A stretch of 64,000 nucleotides of DNA from Gp6-AA40 sp036802945. GTDB lineage: Bacteria > Acidobacteriota > Vicinamibacteria > Vicinamibacterales > UBA2999. Below the pieces are notes generated by a model that saw nothing but the letters and a program-made list of their open reading frames with translations, did no database searches and was not told the origin of the DNA. Shown piece after piece: positions 42,163 to 49,855 of this stretch; position 1 is the first letter of the stretch, and every line of letters starts with the position of its first letter. The translations under genes and the position numbers were made by a program. The DNA lies in contig DAIRVG010000005.1 in assembly GCA_036802945.1 (NCBI GenBank), forward strand, positions 54,880 through 118,879, given 5' to 3'.

Positions 42163-43548
42163 GTGGATGCGACTGGATTCTCGGTGCGAGGGCGGCGGGT
42201 CGTGGTTGTGGGTGCGGCACGAAGCGGTATTGCGGCCGCGGAACTGGCGACTCGCCGGGGGGCCACAGTGACCCTCACCGAAGCGCGGAACGGGTTCGAA
42301 GGCGAAGAGCGATTGACGGCAGCCGGCGTGGCGCTCGAGCTCGGTGGTCATCAGTCCGCCACGCTCGCAGGCGCCGACCTGATCGTCGCAAGCCCCGGCG
42401 TGCCGCTCGAACAGCCGGTGTTCGACGATGCGCGGCAGCGCGGCGTTGAGATCATCGGCGAGCTCGAGTTCGCGTGGCGATGGATTACCGGTCGCGTCGT
42501 TGCCGTGACCGGCACGAAGGGGAAATCGACGACGACGACGCTGATTGGGCGGATTCTCGATGCCGCGGGTGAGCCGGTCCTTGTTGGCGGAAACATCGGC
42601 ACGCCTCTCAGCGCGCAGGTCGAGCAATCGACGCCAGGAACGATCCACGTCGTCGAAACGAGCAGCTTTCAGCTCGAGACCACGACGTCGTTCCGTCCGT
42701 GGATTTCGGTGTGGCTGAACTTCTCGGATGACCACCTGGATCGGCATCCGACTATCGACGCGTACGTGTCGGCGAAGGCGCGCATCTTCGCGAACCAGAC
42801 CGCCGGTGACTGGGCGGTGCTCAACGCCGACGATCCGGCCGTCGTCGAGCAGGGTAACCGGACCGCGGCGCGCCGCGTCTCGTTCTCACTCGCGGGCCTG
42901 GCCGCCGATGGCTTCGTCGTCGATGGCGACTGGATCGTGCGGCGCACCGGTACCCAGATCGAGCGGCTCATTCCGCTGGGCGCGGTCGAGCTGACGGGGC
43001 GGCACATGTTGAACAACGTCCTGGCCGCGGCCGCGGCGACGTATCTCGCTGGCGCGCGGCCGCAGGCGATGGTCGATGCGCTTCGCGGATTCCACGGTCT
43101 GCCGCACGTGATGGAACCGGCGGGGCAGGTTGGCGGTGTGCGGTTCGTCAACGACTCGAAGGCCACCAACGTCGAGGCCGCTCGGCGCTCGATTGAAAGC
43201 TTCGACCGCGGTGTCGTCGCGATTGTCGGTGGGCGGTTCAAGGGCGGCGACTTGCGCGACTTGCGTGAACCGCTCGCCGCGCGAGGTCGGGCGGCAATCG
43301 CGATTGGCGAGTCGACGCCGCTGGTGCGCGAGGCGCTGACCGGCGTCGTGCCCGTCATCGCGGCGGCGTCGATGCGCGAGGCGGTCGAGGAAGGTTTCAA
43401 AGCGGCGCAGCCGGACGGCGTCGTGCTGCTGGCGCCCGCGTGTTCGAGTTTCGACTGGTTCCGCGACTATGCGGAGCGCGGGGAGACATTCAAGCGGGAA
43501 GTTGAGCTGCTTAAGCAGAAGGTTGAAGCGGAAGGTGAGCGCGAATAG
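42163..43548 (+). CDS. murD: UDP-MurNAc-L-Ala: D-Glu ligase
   Basis: 461 residues. VVVVGAARSGIAAAELA (N-terminal UDP-binding fold), ATP loop VTGTKGKSTTTTLIG, NFSDDHLDRHPTIDAYVSAK, and the C-terminal FVNDSKATNVEAARRSI with LLAPACSSFDWF. Adds D-Glu to UDP-MurNAc-L-Ala. GTG 42163 starts 4 bases after mraY. Last gene before the repeat-filled spacer. Confidence 0.95.
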   Translation: MDATGFSVRGRRVVVVGAARSGIAAAELATRRGATVTLTEARNGFEGEERLTAAGVALELGGHQSATLAGADLIVASPGVPLEQPVFDDARQRGVEIIGELEFAWRWITGRVVAVTGTKGKSTTTTLIGRILDAAGEPVLVGGNIGTPLSAQVEQSTPGTIHVVETSSFQLETTTSFRPWISVWLNFSDDHLDRHPTIDAYVSAKARIFANQTAGDWAVLNADDPAVVEQGNRTAARRVSFSLAGLAADGFVVDGDWIVRRTGTQIERLIPLGAVELTGRHMLNNVLAAAAATYLAGARPQAMVDALRGFHGLPHVMEPAGQVGGVRFVNDSKATNVEAARRSIESFDRGVVAIVGGRFKGGDLRDLREPLAARGRAAIAIGESTPLVREALTGVVPVIAAASMREAVEEGFKAAQPDGVVLLAPACSSFDWFRDYAERGETFKREVELLKQKVEAEGERE

Positions 43549-43554
43549 ATCGTG

Positions 43555-43651
43555 ACAAGGGCACAAAGACGATTTGAACCACGAAGGCCACGAAGAACAC
43601 GAAGTAAAAAAATTCTTTCGTGGTTGAAACCGTCTTTGTGATCTTCGTGGC
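43555..43651. repeat. CACGAAGG nonamer inverted element I-c
   Basis: Left arm ACAAGGGCACAAAGACGA, then TTGAACCACGAAGG, CCACGAAGA, ACACGAAG. An AT-rich centre (TAAAAAAATTC) precedes the right arm TTCGTGGTTGAAACCGTCTTTGTGATCTTCGTGG. It shares the outer CAAGGGCAC..AAGACG part and the TTGAACCACGAAGG core with the element at 15251-15388. Confidence 0.85.
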
Positions 43652-43664
43652 GACCGTAGGGAGC

Positions 43665-43787
43665 GAGCAGTGAGCTGTCGTCAGTCGGCCCGGGCGTGTG
43701 GGAATCTACCGCTGGGAACTCGATCTACCCCGGATCGAGAGGTGGGTGTCCCATTCCACGAGCCGGCTGATGACTGCTGACTGCTCT
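43665..43787. repeat. heptamer inverted element, GAGCAGT / CTGCTGA
   Basis: Left arm units GAGCAGT, GAGCTGT, CGTCAGT, CGGC (43665-43689). Right arm GCCGG, CTGATGA, CTGCTGA, CTGCTCT (43762-43787). The arms are near-complementary with period 7 and enclose 72 bases that include CTCGATC-N7-GATCGAG. Confidence 0.85.
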
Positions 43788-43959
43788 GTGACCTTGCCGC
43801 CAGCGATCGACTGCGGCTTCGGCGGCGCGGCACGGATCGCGGATCTTAGCGGATCTGCGACACGACTAGCGCGAGGTTTTATGCCTCGCGTGCGAACCGT
43901 AAACGGGTCCGCATGACCGGCGCACTAACAGTTTTCGGGTGTTTGGGGGCTCATCTTTA

Positions 43960-45060
43960 ATGGCGCGTAAGCTCAAGTCCGACAGGATCCTGTTTACCGC
44001 GGCGCTCCTGCTTGTCTGCGCCAGCATCGTCATGGTGTACAGCGCCTCCGCGGTTGTGGCGCTCGAGCGCTTCCAGCAGCCCTATTTCTTCGTGACCAGG
44101 CAGGTGCTCTGGGCCGTGCTTGGCCTCGCGGTGCTCGCGGTCGCGATGCGCGTCGACTACCGCACCTACAGAAACGAGGCGTTCATCTGGTGTCTGGTCG
44201 GTGCCGTCGCGGTGATGCTGGTCGGCGTGCTTTTCAGCGGACCCGTCAACGGGACCCGTCGGTGGTTCGGTGTCGGCGGGCTGGGCATTCAGCCATCCGA
44301 GCTGGCGAAGGTCGTCTGCGTGTTTTTCACGGCGCTCATGCTCGAGCGGCGCATGCACCGCATCGATGATCTTTCGTACTCGCTCGTGCCGATCGGCCTT
44401 GTCGTCGGGGTCGTCATCGCCTTGATCCTGCTGCAGCCCGATTTCGGCACGTCGATGTCAGTTGTTCTGATCGTCACGGTCATGGTGTTCGCCGGCGGGT
44501 TGCACTACCGCTATTTCGTCGGGCTCCTGCTGATCGCCCTTCCCGCGATCTATCTCGTGCTCGTCAGCGCCTCGTACCGGCGGCGGCGCCTCCTCGCGTT
44601 CTGGGATCCCTGGGCGGATCCGCTTGGCGACGGTTTCCAGATCATCCAATCCTTGATTGCCGTCGGGACCGGCGGGGTCTTTGGCCGAGGGCTGATGGCA
44701 GGCGTGCAGAAGCTGTTTTACCTGCCCGAGCCTCATACCGACTTCATCTTCGCTGTCATCAGCGAGGAGGCCGGGCTGATCGGTGCGACCGCGATTCTGG
44801 TCTGCTTCTGCGTGATCGCCTGGCGCGGGCTGCGAATCTCGGTGCGCGCCGAGGATCGCTTCGGAGCGTTCGTGGCCCTGGGACTCACGACGATGATCGC
44901 GGCCCAGGCCCTTGTCAACATCAGCGTCGTGCTCGGGCTGATGCCGACCAAGGGCATCCCGTTGCCCCTCGTGAGCGCGGGAGGATCCTCGCTGCTCATC
45001 AACCTGCTCGGCATGGGCGTTCTGCTGAATATTTCTCAGCACGAGTCGGCCGAGACATGA
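43960..45060 (+). CDS. ftsW: septal peptidoglycan glycosyltransferase FtsW (SEDS)
   Basis: 366 residues, ten membrane helices. VNGTRRWFGVGGLGIQPSELAK, LLQPDFGTSM, FYLPEPHTDFIFAVISEE (SEDS catalytic loop) and PTKGIPLPLVSAGGSSL are conserved. Polymerises lipid II at the septum with FtsI. ATG 43960 is preferred (GGGGG about 11 bases upstream); ORF extension to 43939 is possible. It starts the second half of the dcw cluster. Confidence 0.95.
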   Translation: MARKLKSDRILFTAALLLVCASIVMVYSASAVVALERFQQPYFFVTRQVLWAVLGLAVLAVAMRVDYRTYRNEAFIWCLVGAVAVMLVGVLFSGPVNGTRRWFGVGGLGIQPSELAKVVCVFFTALMLERRMHRIDDLSYSLVPIGLVVGVVIALILLQPDFGTSMSVVLIVTVMVFAGGLHYRYFVGLLLIALPAIYLVLVSASYRRRRLLAFWDPWADPLGDGFQIIQSLIAVGTGGVFGRGLMAGVQKLFYLPEPHTDFIFAVISEEAGLIGATAILVCFCVIAWRGLRISVRAEDRFGAFVALGLTTMIAAQALVNISVVLGLMPTKGIPLPLVSAGGSSLLINLLGMGVLLNISQHESAET

Positions 45061-45078
45061 AGTGCCCCTGGAGCGTGC

Positions 45079-46164
45079 GTGAGCCTTTCAGTCTTGATCG
45101 CAGGCGGTGGGACGGGCGGCCACCTTTATCCCGGAATCGCCGTGGGGCGCGAGGTGATCGCACGCGTGCCCGACGCGAAAGTGGCCTTCGTCGGCACGAC
45201 GTCGGGCATAGAGGCGCGTGTGATTCCGCGCGAAGGGTTCGCGCTCGACACGATTCGCAGCGCAGGGCTGAAGGGCAAGTCGCCGTTGGCGCTGGCACGC
45301 GGTGTCGCGTTGCTTCCGGCGAGCGCGCTGGACGCGTGGCGGGTGATCTCCAAGCGCCGGCCGGTGGTCGTCATCGGTGTCGGGGGATACAGCTCTGGCC
45401 CCGTCGTGTTCCTCGCCGCGATGCGCGGGATTCCAACGCTACTCATGGAGCAGAACGCGATGCCGGGTCTTACCAACCGGCTGCTCGGGCGCGTGGTGAA
45501 GGCGGCGGCGGTGACCTACGAGGAGAGCACTCGATTCTTCAGGGGGCGGGCATTCGTGGCAGGCAATCCGGTCCGGCCGGAATTCTTCGGAGGGGTAGAT
45601 GACGAACGCAGTTCGCCTCCTGGGGCGGCTCGGATCCTAGTCTTTGGCGGCTCTCAGGGCGCGCACGCGATCAACGTGGCCATGGTGGAGGCAGCGTCGC
45701 GGCTGGCTGCCGCCGCACCAGGTCTGGCGATTACGCATCAGACGGGAGAGCGAGATGTGGAAATGGTCCGGGACGGCTACCGGCGCGCCGGCATCGAGGC
45801 ACGCGTCGAACCGTTCCTGTTCGCCATCGACCGCGAGATGAAGACCGCCGATCTCGTCGTCTGCCGCGCCGGCGCCACCACGCTGGCCGAGCTGACGGCG
45901 GCAGGTCGGCCCTCGATTCTGATCCCGCTGCCGACGGCGACCGACGATCATCAGCGCAAGAACGCGGACGCGCTCGTGACACACGGGGCTGCGCGGATGA
46001 TCGACCAGCGATCGTTGACGGGCGAGCTGCTCGCGGCCCAGATCGTCTCGCTGGCGGCGAATCAAGCGGAGCGGGACAGCATCAGTGCTGCGGCGCGAAG
46101 AATGGCCAAGCCAGATGCCGCGAGGTTGATCGTCGATCGAGTATTGCAATTGGCGGGCAAGTGA
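45079..46164 (+). CDS. murG: UDP-GlcNAc: lipid I GlcNAc transferase
   Basis: 361 residues, GT-B fold. LIAGGGTGGHLYPGIAV, GVGGYSSGPVV, EQNAMPGLTNRLLG, FGGSQGAHAIN and CRAGATTLAELTAAGRPSILIP are MurG signatures. Converts lipid I to lipid II at the inner face of the membrane. GTG 45079 is the only start at the conserved strand, 18 bases after ftsW. Confidence 0.96.
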   Translation: MSLSVLIAGGGTGGHLYPGIAVGREVIARVPDAKVAFVGTTSGIEARVIPREGFALDTIRSAGLKGKSPLALARGVALLPASALDAWRVISKRRPVVVIGVGGYSSGPVVFLAAMRGIPTLLMEQNAMPGLTNRLLGRVVKAAAVTYEESTRFFRGRAFVAGNPVRPEFFGGVDDERSSPPGAARILVFGGSQGAHAINVAMVEAASRLAAAAPGLAITHQTGERDVEMVRDGYRRAGIEARVEPFLFAIDREMKTADLVVCRAGATTLAELTAAGRPSILIPLPTATDDHQRKNADALVTHGAARMIDQRSLTGELLAAQIVSLAANQAERDSISAAARRMAKPDAARLIVDRVLQLAGK

Positions 46165-46165
46165 A

Positions 46166-46185
46166 GGGGTCGGACTCCCGACCCC
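46166..46185. repeat. murG-murC spacer hairpin
   Basis: GGGGTCGG (46166-46173), loop ACTC, CCGACCCC (46178-46185): a perfect 8-base stem in the 35-base murG-murC spacer. Related to the GGGTCGGACCC palindromes at 34083-34128. No T-run, so a terminator inside the operon is unlikely. Confidence 0.75.
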
Positions 46186-46199
46186 ATGGATAGCCAGAC

Positions 46200-47615
46200 G
46201 TGCTCGGGAAGACGCGGCGGATTCATTTCGTGGGGATCGGCGGGATCGGTATGAGCGGGATCGCCGAGCTGCTCGCCAACCTCGGATTCGACGTGAGCGG
46301 ATCCGACATGCGGCGATCGGAAACGACGGACCGGCTGACAACGAAGTTCGGCGTGAAGGTGTACGAGGGTCACCAGCGGGCACACGTCGGCGACGCGGAA
46401 GTCGTCGTCTTCTCGTCGGCCGTTGGAGCGTCGAACCCGGAGATCGTCGAGGCATCCCGGCGCAGCATCCCGGTGATTCCGCGCGCCGAGATGCTGGCCG
46501 AGTTGATGCGGCTGCGGTTTTCGATCGCGGTCGCCGGCTCGCACGGGAAGACGACGACGACGTCGATGATTGCGGTGGTGCTCGAGCGGGCCGGCGTCGA
46601 TCCGACGGCGGTGATTGGGGGGCGGCTGAGCGCGTTTGGCAGCAACGCGCGACTCGGGCGCAGCGAATACCTCGTGGCGGAAGCGGATGAGAGCGATCGG
46701 TCGTTCCTTATGCTCTGGCCGACGATCGCCGTGCTGACCAACATCGATCACGAGCACATGGAGAGTTACGGGAGCTTCGCCGACTTGCAACAGGCCTTCG
46801 TGGAATTCGCCAACAAAGTGCCGTTTTACGGCAGCGTCGTCGCGTGCGCCGACGAGCCGGACCTTGCCGCCGTGCTCCCGCGCGTGAATCGGCGAGTCGT
46901 GACGTACGGACTGAACGATGGACCGGCTGAAGCCGGCCCCTCCGTACGCGGTGTTGACGTGGAGCTCGGCGCGTTCGGCGGCCGCTGTGTGGTCTACCGC
47001 GGCGACGGCTCGAGCCGCGAGCGGCTCGGCGCGCTGCAGTTGTCGATACCGGGCCGCCACAACCTGCAGAACGCGCTTGCGGCCGTTGCCGTCGCCGATC
47101 GGCTTGGCATCGATTTCAGCCACGTGGCGTCCGCGCTCGCCGACTTTCGAGGCGCCGAGCGTCGTTTCGAGCGTCGCGGCGAAGCAGGGGGCGTGCTGGT
47201 GGTCGACGACTATGGCCATCACCCGACCGAGATTGCGGCGGTGCTCGCAGCCGCACGTGCCACGCTCGGCCGGCGCCTGGTGGTCGCGTTTCAGCCGCAT
47301 CGATACACCCGCACCCACCGGTTGATGGACGCGTTCGGACCGGCGCTCCGCGAAGCGGACGAGATCGTGCTGACCGACATCTACGCCGCCAGTGAAGACG
47401 CAATCCCGGGCGTGACGATCGAGGCCCTCGCCGAGGCCGTCCGGAGCGGCTCCGGCCGTCCGGTGCGCGTCGCGAAGAGTCTGGACGACGTCATTCCCGC
47501 CATCCTGGAGATTGCCCGCCCCGGGGACGTGGTCATCACGCTCGGCGCAGGCTCGATCGGATCGCTGCCGTCGCGGCTCATCGAGGCGCTAGGGCAACGC
47601 GGGGGAGGACGTTGA
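46200..47615 (+). CDS. murC: UDP-MurNAc: L-Ala ligase
   Basis: 471 residues. HFVGIGGIGMSGIAELL, ATP loop VAGSHGKTTTTSMIA, AEADESDRSFL, TNIDHEHMESYGS and VVDDYGHHPTEIAAVL. Adds the first stem amino acid. GTG 46200. A hairpin-forming segment at 46919-46941 is in frame and encodes DGPAEAGPS (about residues 240-248) in the central domain, where relatives usually have a shorter loop (from memory of the family). The TGA stop overlaps the ftsQ ATG by one base. No murB or ddl follows. Confidence 0.95.
   Translation: MLGKTRRIHFVGIGGIGMSGIAELLANLGFDVSGSDMRRSETTDRLTTKFGVKVYEGHQRAHVGDAEVVVFSSAVGASNPEIVEASRRSIPVIPRAEMLAELMRLRFSIAVAGSHGKTTTTSMIAVVLERAGVDPTAVIGGRLSAFGSNARLGRSEYLVAEADESDRSFLMLWPTIAVLTNIDHEHMESYGSFADLQQAFVEFANKVPFYGSVVACADEPDLAAVLPRVNRRVVTYGLNDGPAEAGPSVRGVDVELGAFGGRCVVYRGDGSSRERLGALQLSIPGRHNLQNALAAVAVADRLGIDFSHVASALADFRGAERRFERRGEAGGVLVVDDYGHHPTEIAAVLAAARATLGRRLVVAFQPHRYTRTHRLMDAFGPALREADEIVLTDIYAASEDAIPGVTIEALAEAVRSGSGRPVRVAKSLDDVIPAILEIARPGDVVITLGAGSIGSLPSRLIEALGQRGGGR
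46919..46941 (+). repeat. GC hairpin inside murC
   Basis: CCGGC (46923-46927), loop TGAA, GCCGG (46932-46936), followed by CCCCT. The loop and stem equal the tandem hairpins after acpS (GTCCGGC-TGAA-GCCGGAC at 56514-56531) apart from the end bases. In frame with murC. Confidence 0.65.
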
Positions 47616-48475
47616 TGCGGGTTGCAGCGCCCGCCGACAAGCGATTTCGCCGTGCGCGTGTGACGCCCGCGCGCCGGTCTCGATTCCTGCAATTCACCTG
47701 GATCAAAGCGGCACGAGCAGCCGTGCTGCTCGCCCTCGGCCTTTACGGGGTGTATCACGTCACGGTGCTCGTGCTCAACGCCCAGGCGCTCACCATCACG
47801 CGGATCAGCGTCAGCGGCAACTCGCGCATGTCGCGCGGCGAGGTGGTCGCGTTGCTCGATGGCCTGCGCGGCACGAACATGGTGACGGCCGATCTCGAGT
47901 CATGGCGACAGAAGCTCCTGGGCTCTCCGTGGGTCGCCGAGGCCGCGATTCGACGCGTGCTGCCCGGAACGGTTGCCGTCGCGATCTCCGAGCGGCAGCC
48001 GATGGGCATCGGCCGCGTGGGCAACGATCTGTACCTGATCGATGACCGCGGCGGCATCATCGATCAGTTCGGTCCCAACTACGCCGAGTTCGACCTGCCG
48101 ATCATCGACGGGCTTGCGGCGCCGCCGCGCGACAACGGCCCGCTGATCGACGAGGTGAGAGCAGGCTTCGCGGCGCACGTGCTCGCGTCCCTCCAGGCGC
48201 ACCCGAACCTTGCGAAGCGCGTGTCCGAGCTCGACGTCCGCGATGCGCGCGACGCTGTTCTGGTCCTCAAAGGTGATACGACGCTCGTTCGGCTGGGCAA
48301 CGAGCAGTTCGCCGAACGGCTGCAGTCGTACCTCGATCTCGCTCCGGCTCTTCGCGAACGGGTTGCCGGGATCGATTACGTGGACCTGCGCTTCGATGAA
48401 CGCGTGTACGTCAGACCTCAGGGCTCCGGATCGCGGCCGCAGCCAAGCAGTCGGAAACCCCGTCAGGAGGACTAG
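47615..48475 (+). CDS. ftsQ: cell division protein FtsQ
   Basis: 286 residues. A basic cytoplasmic N-terminus (RRARVTPARRSR) precedes one helix (AAVLLALGLYGVYHVTVLVL) and a POTRA domain (ITRISVSGNSRMSRGEVVALLD, then SPWVAEAAIRRVLPGTVAVAISERQP), and a beta domain including YLIDDRGGIIDQFG. Bitopic divisome protein linking FtsL to the ring. ATG 47615 overlaps the murC stop by one base. Confidence 0.92.
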   Translation: MRVAAPADKRFRRARVTPARRSRFLQFTWIKAARAAVLLALGLYGVYHVTVLVLNAQALTITRISVSGNSRMSRGEVVALLDGLRGTNMVTADLESWRQKLLGSPWVAEAAIRRVLPGTVAVAISERQPMGIGRVGNDLYLIDDRGGIIDQFGPNYAEFDLPIIDGLAAPPRDNGPLIDEVRAGFAAHVLASLQAHPNLAKRVSELDVRDARDAVLVLKGDTTLVRLGNEQFAERLQSYLDLAPALRERVAGIDYVDLRFDERVYVRPQGSGSRPQPSSRKPRQED

Positions 48476-48552
48476 TGGCGTATCTCTGCCGAATTATTAC
48501 CAGGCTGCAACGTTGTTTCGGCCCGCAGTTCGCGCTCGGAGGCCTGTTGTGA
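48475..48552 (+). CDS. possible 25-residue peptide between ftsQ and ftsA
   Basis: A GTG sharing a base with the ftsQ stop (TAGTG), with a perfect AGGAGG at 48465-48470 (4 bases upstream), opens a 25-codon frame, MAYLCRIITRLQRCFG then PQFALGGLL, ending at TGA 48550-48552. The ribosome-binding site is better than that of ftsA itself, which begins 31 bases later. It could be a leader peptide that couples translation to ftsA, or noise; no homology recognised. Confidence 0.3.
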   Translation: MAYLCRIITRLQRCFGPQFALGGLL

Positions 48553-48583
48553 CTCTTACTCAATCAGTCCGGACGGTCCGGTA

Positions 48584-49816
48584 GTGGCGCGAAGAGAGCG
48601 ATATCTCGTTGGCCTCGACGCGGGCACCTCGCGCGTCACCGCAGTCGTTGCCGAAGGTCTCGATGACGGCACCCTTGAGATCGTCGGACTTGGTGTCGCC
48701 GAATCGCGCGGCATCAAGCGGGGCGTGGTCGTCAACGTCGATGCGGCGGTCGATTCGATCAAGAAGGCGATCGAGGAGGCGGAACTGATGGCCGGCGTCG
48801 AGATCGACTCCGTCCACCTCGCGCTGTCGGGGCCTCATATCAAGGGATTCAACAGTCGCGGCGTGATTGCGGTCGCGGGCAAGAACCGTGAGATCACGAG
48901 GGACGATGTACGGCGCGCGATCGACGCCGCAAAGGCCGTTGCGCTTCCGAGCGGCCGCGAGATCCTTCACGTCCTGCCCCAGGACTTCGTTGTCGACGAG
49001 CAGGACGGCATCGGCGCGCCCGTCGGCATGACCGGTGCCCGCCTCGAGGTCAACGTCCACATCGTGACCGGGGCGTCCTCGTCAACGCAGAACCTGATTT
49101 CCTGCGTGAATCGCGCCGGGGTCAACGTGGCGGACACCATCATCGAGCAGTTGGCTGCCTCCGAGTCGGTCTTGACGCAGGACGAGAAGGAGCTTGGCGT
49201 CGCGCTCGTCGACATCGGCGGCGGCACCGCCGACCTCGCGATATTCGAGCGCGGCAGCCTCTGGCACACCGGGGTCGTGGCGGTTGGCGGCGAGCACTTC
49301 ACGAGCGATATCGCCGTCGGCCTGCGTACGCCACTCCCGGATGCGGAGAAAGTAAAGCGCAAGAACGGCTGCGCGCTGTCCTCGATGGTGGACGAGGACG
49401 AGACCATCGAGGTGGCAAGCGTCGGCGGCCGAAAGCCTCGTCTCATGGCGCGCCGCATCCTGTCCGAGATACTCCAGCCGCGGGCCGAGGAGATCTTTCA
49501 TCTCGTCTGGGACGAAATCCGCCGTGCGGGATACGAGAAGGCGCTTAATTCGGGCATCGTGCTGACCGGAGGCGGCTCGATTCTCGAGGGTATGCCGGAG
49601 ATCGCCGAGCAGATCTTTGATCTGCCTATTCGGCGTGGGGCGCCGATGGGTGTCGGCGGGCTCGCCGATCACGTGAGCAGTCCGGGGTTTGCAACACCGG
49701 TCGGGCTCGTGCTCTATGCGCATCGCAACCGCGAGCCCGACGGGCCGCGCGGCGGTTCGGGCGCGTTGGTCCGCATGGCCGGCAGGCTGCGCGGGATTTT
49801 CAAGGAATTTTTTTAA
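48584..49816 (+). CDS. ftsA: cell division protein FtsA
   Basis: 410 residues, actin-like ATPase. YLVGLDAGTSRVTAVVAE (phosphate 1), the 1C domain around IKGFNSRGVIAVAGKNREI, ALVDIGGGTADLAIFERG (phosphate 2), SGIVLTGGGSILEGMPE (adenosine motif) and a C-terminal amphipathic helix (ALVRMAGRLRGIFKEFF) that binds the membrane. Anchors FtsZ. GTG 48584 lacks a clear ribosome-binding site; the spacer upstream holds GTCCGGACGGTCCGG. Confidence 0.95.
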   Translation: MARRERYLVGLDAGTSRVTAVVAEGLDDGTLEIVGLGVAESRGIKRGVVVNVDAAVDSIKKAIEEAELMAGVEIDSVHLALSGPHIKGFNSRGVIAVAGKNREITRDDVRRAIDAAKAVALPSGREILHVLPQDFVVDEQDGIGAPVGMTGARLEVNVHIVTGASSSTQNLISCVNRAGVNVADTIIEQLAASESVLTQDEKELGVALVDIGGGTADLAIFERGSLWHTGVVAVGGEHFTSDIAVGLRTPLPDAEKVKRKNGCALSSMVDEDETIEVASVGGRKPRLMARRILSEILQPRAEEIFHLVWDEIRRAGYEKALNSGIVLTGGGSILEGMPEIAEQIFDLPIRRGAPMGVGGLADHVSSPGFATPVGLVLYAHRNREPDGPRGGSGALVRMAGRLRGIFKEFF

Positions 49817-49841
49817 GGCGGGTCGACAGGACCCGCCCTAC
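49817..49841 (+). repeat. GC hairpin with CTAC tail, ftsA-ftsZ spacer
   Basis: GGCGGGTC (49817-49824), loop GACAG, GACCCGCC (49830-49837), CTAC (49838-49841). It starts at the ftsA stop and ends just before the GAGGAGG ribosome-binding site of ftsZ. Stem 8, loop 5 and the tail match the copy inside murF. Confidence 0.85.
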
Positions 49842-49855
49842 CGAGGAGGCCAGGC

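Larger units (their letters stand above)
43549..43959. other. 411-base murD-ftsW spacer, no gene seen
   Basis: The only gap over 300 bases without a gene. It holds nonamer element 43555-43651, heptamer element 43665-43787 with a CTCGATC/GATCGAG stem in its loop, and a small hairpin GCGAGG-TTTTAT-GCCTCGC near 43870. A 72-codon open frame at 43698-43916 overlaps these repeats and shows no protein-like features. It splits the dcw cluster in two; no convincing promoter for ftsW was found. Confidence 0.8.

Noticed and set aside
43698..43916. 72-codon gene in the murD-ftsW spacer
   Set aside because: It overlaps two repeat elements and has no ribosome-binding site or recognisable domain.
46166..46185. 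Rho-independent terminator between murG and murC
   Set aside because: No T-run follows, and murC needs to be co-transcribed; treated as a repeat.
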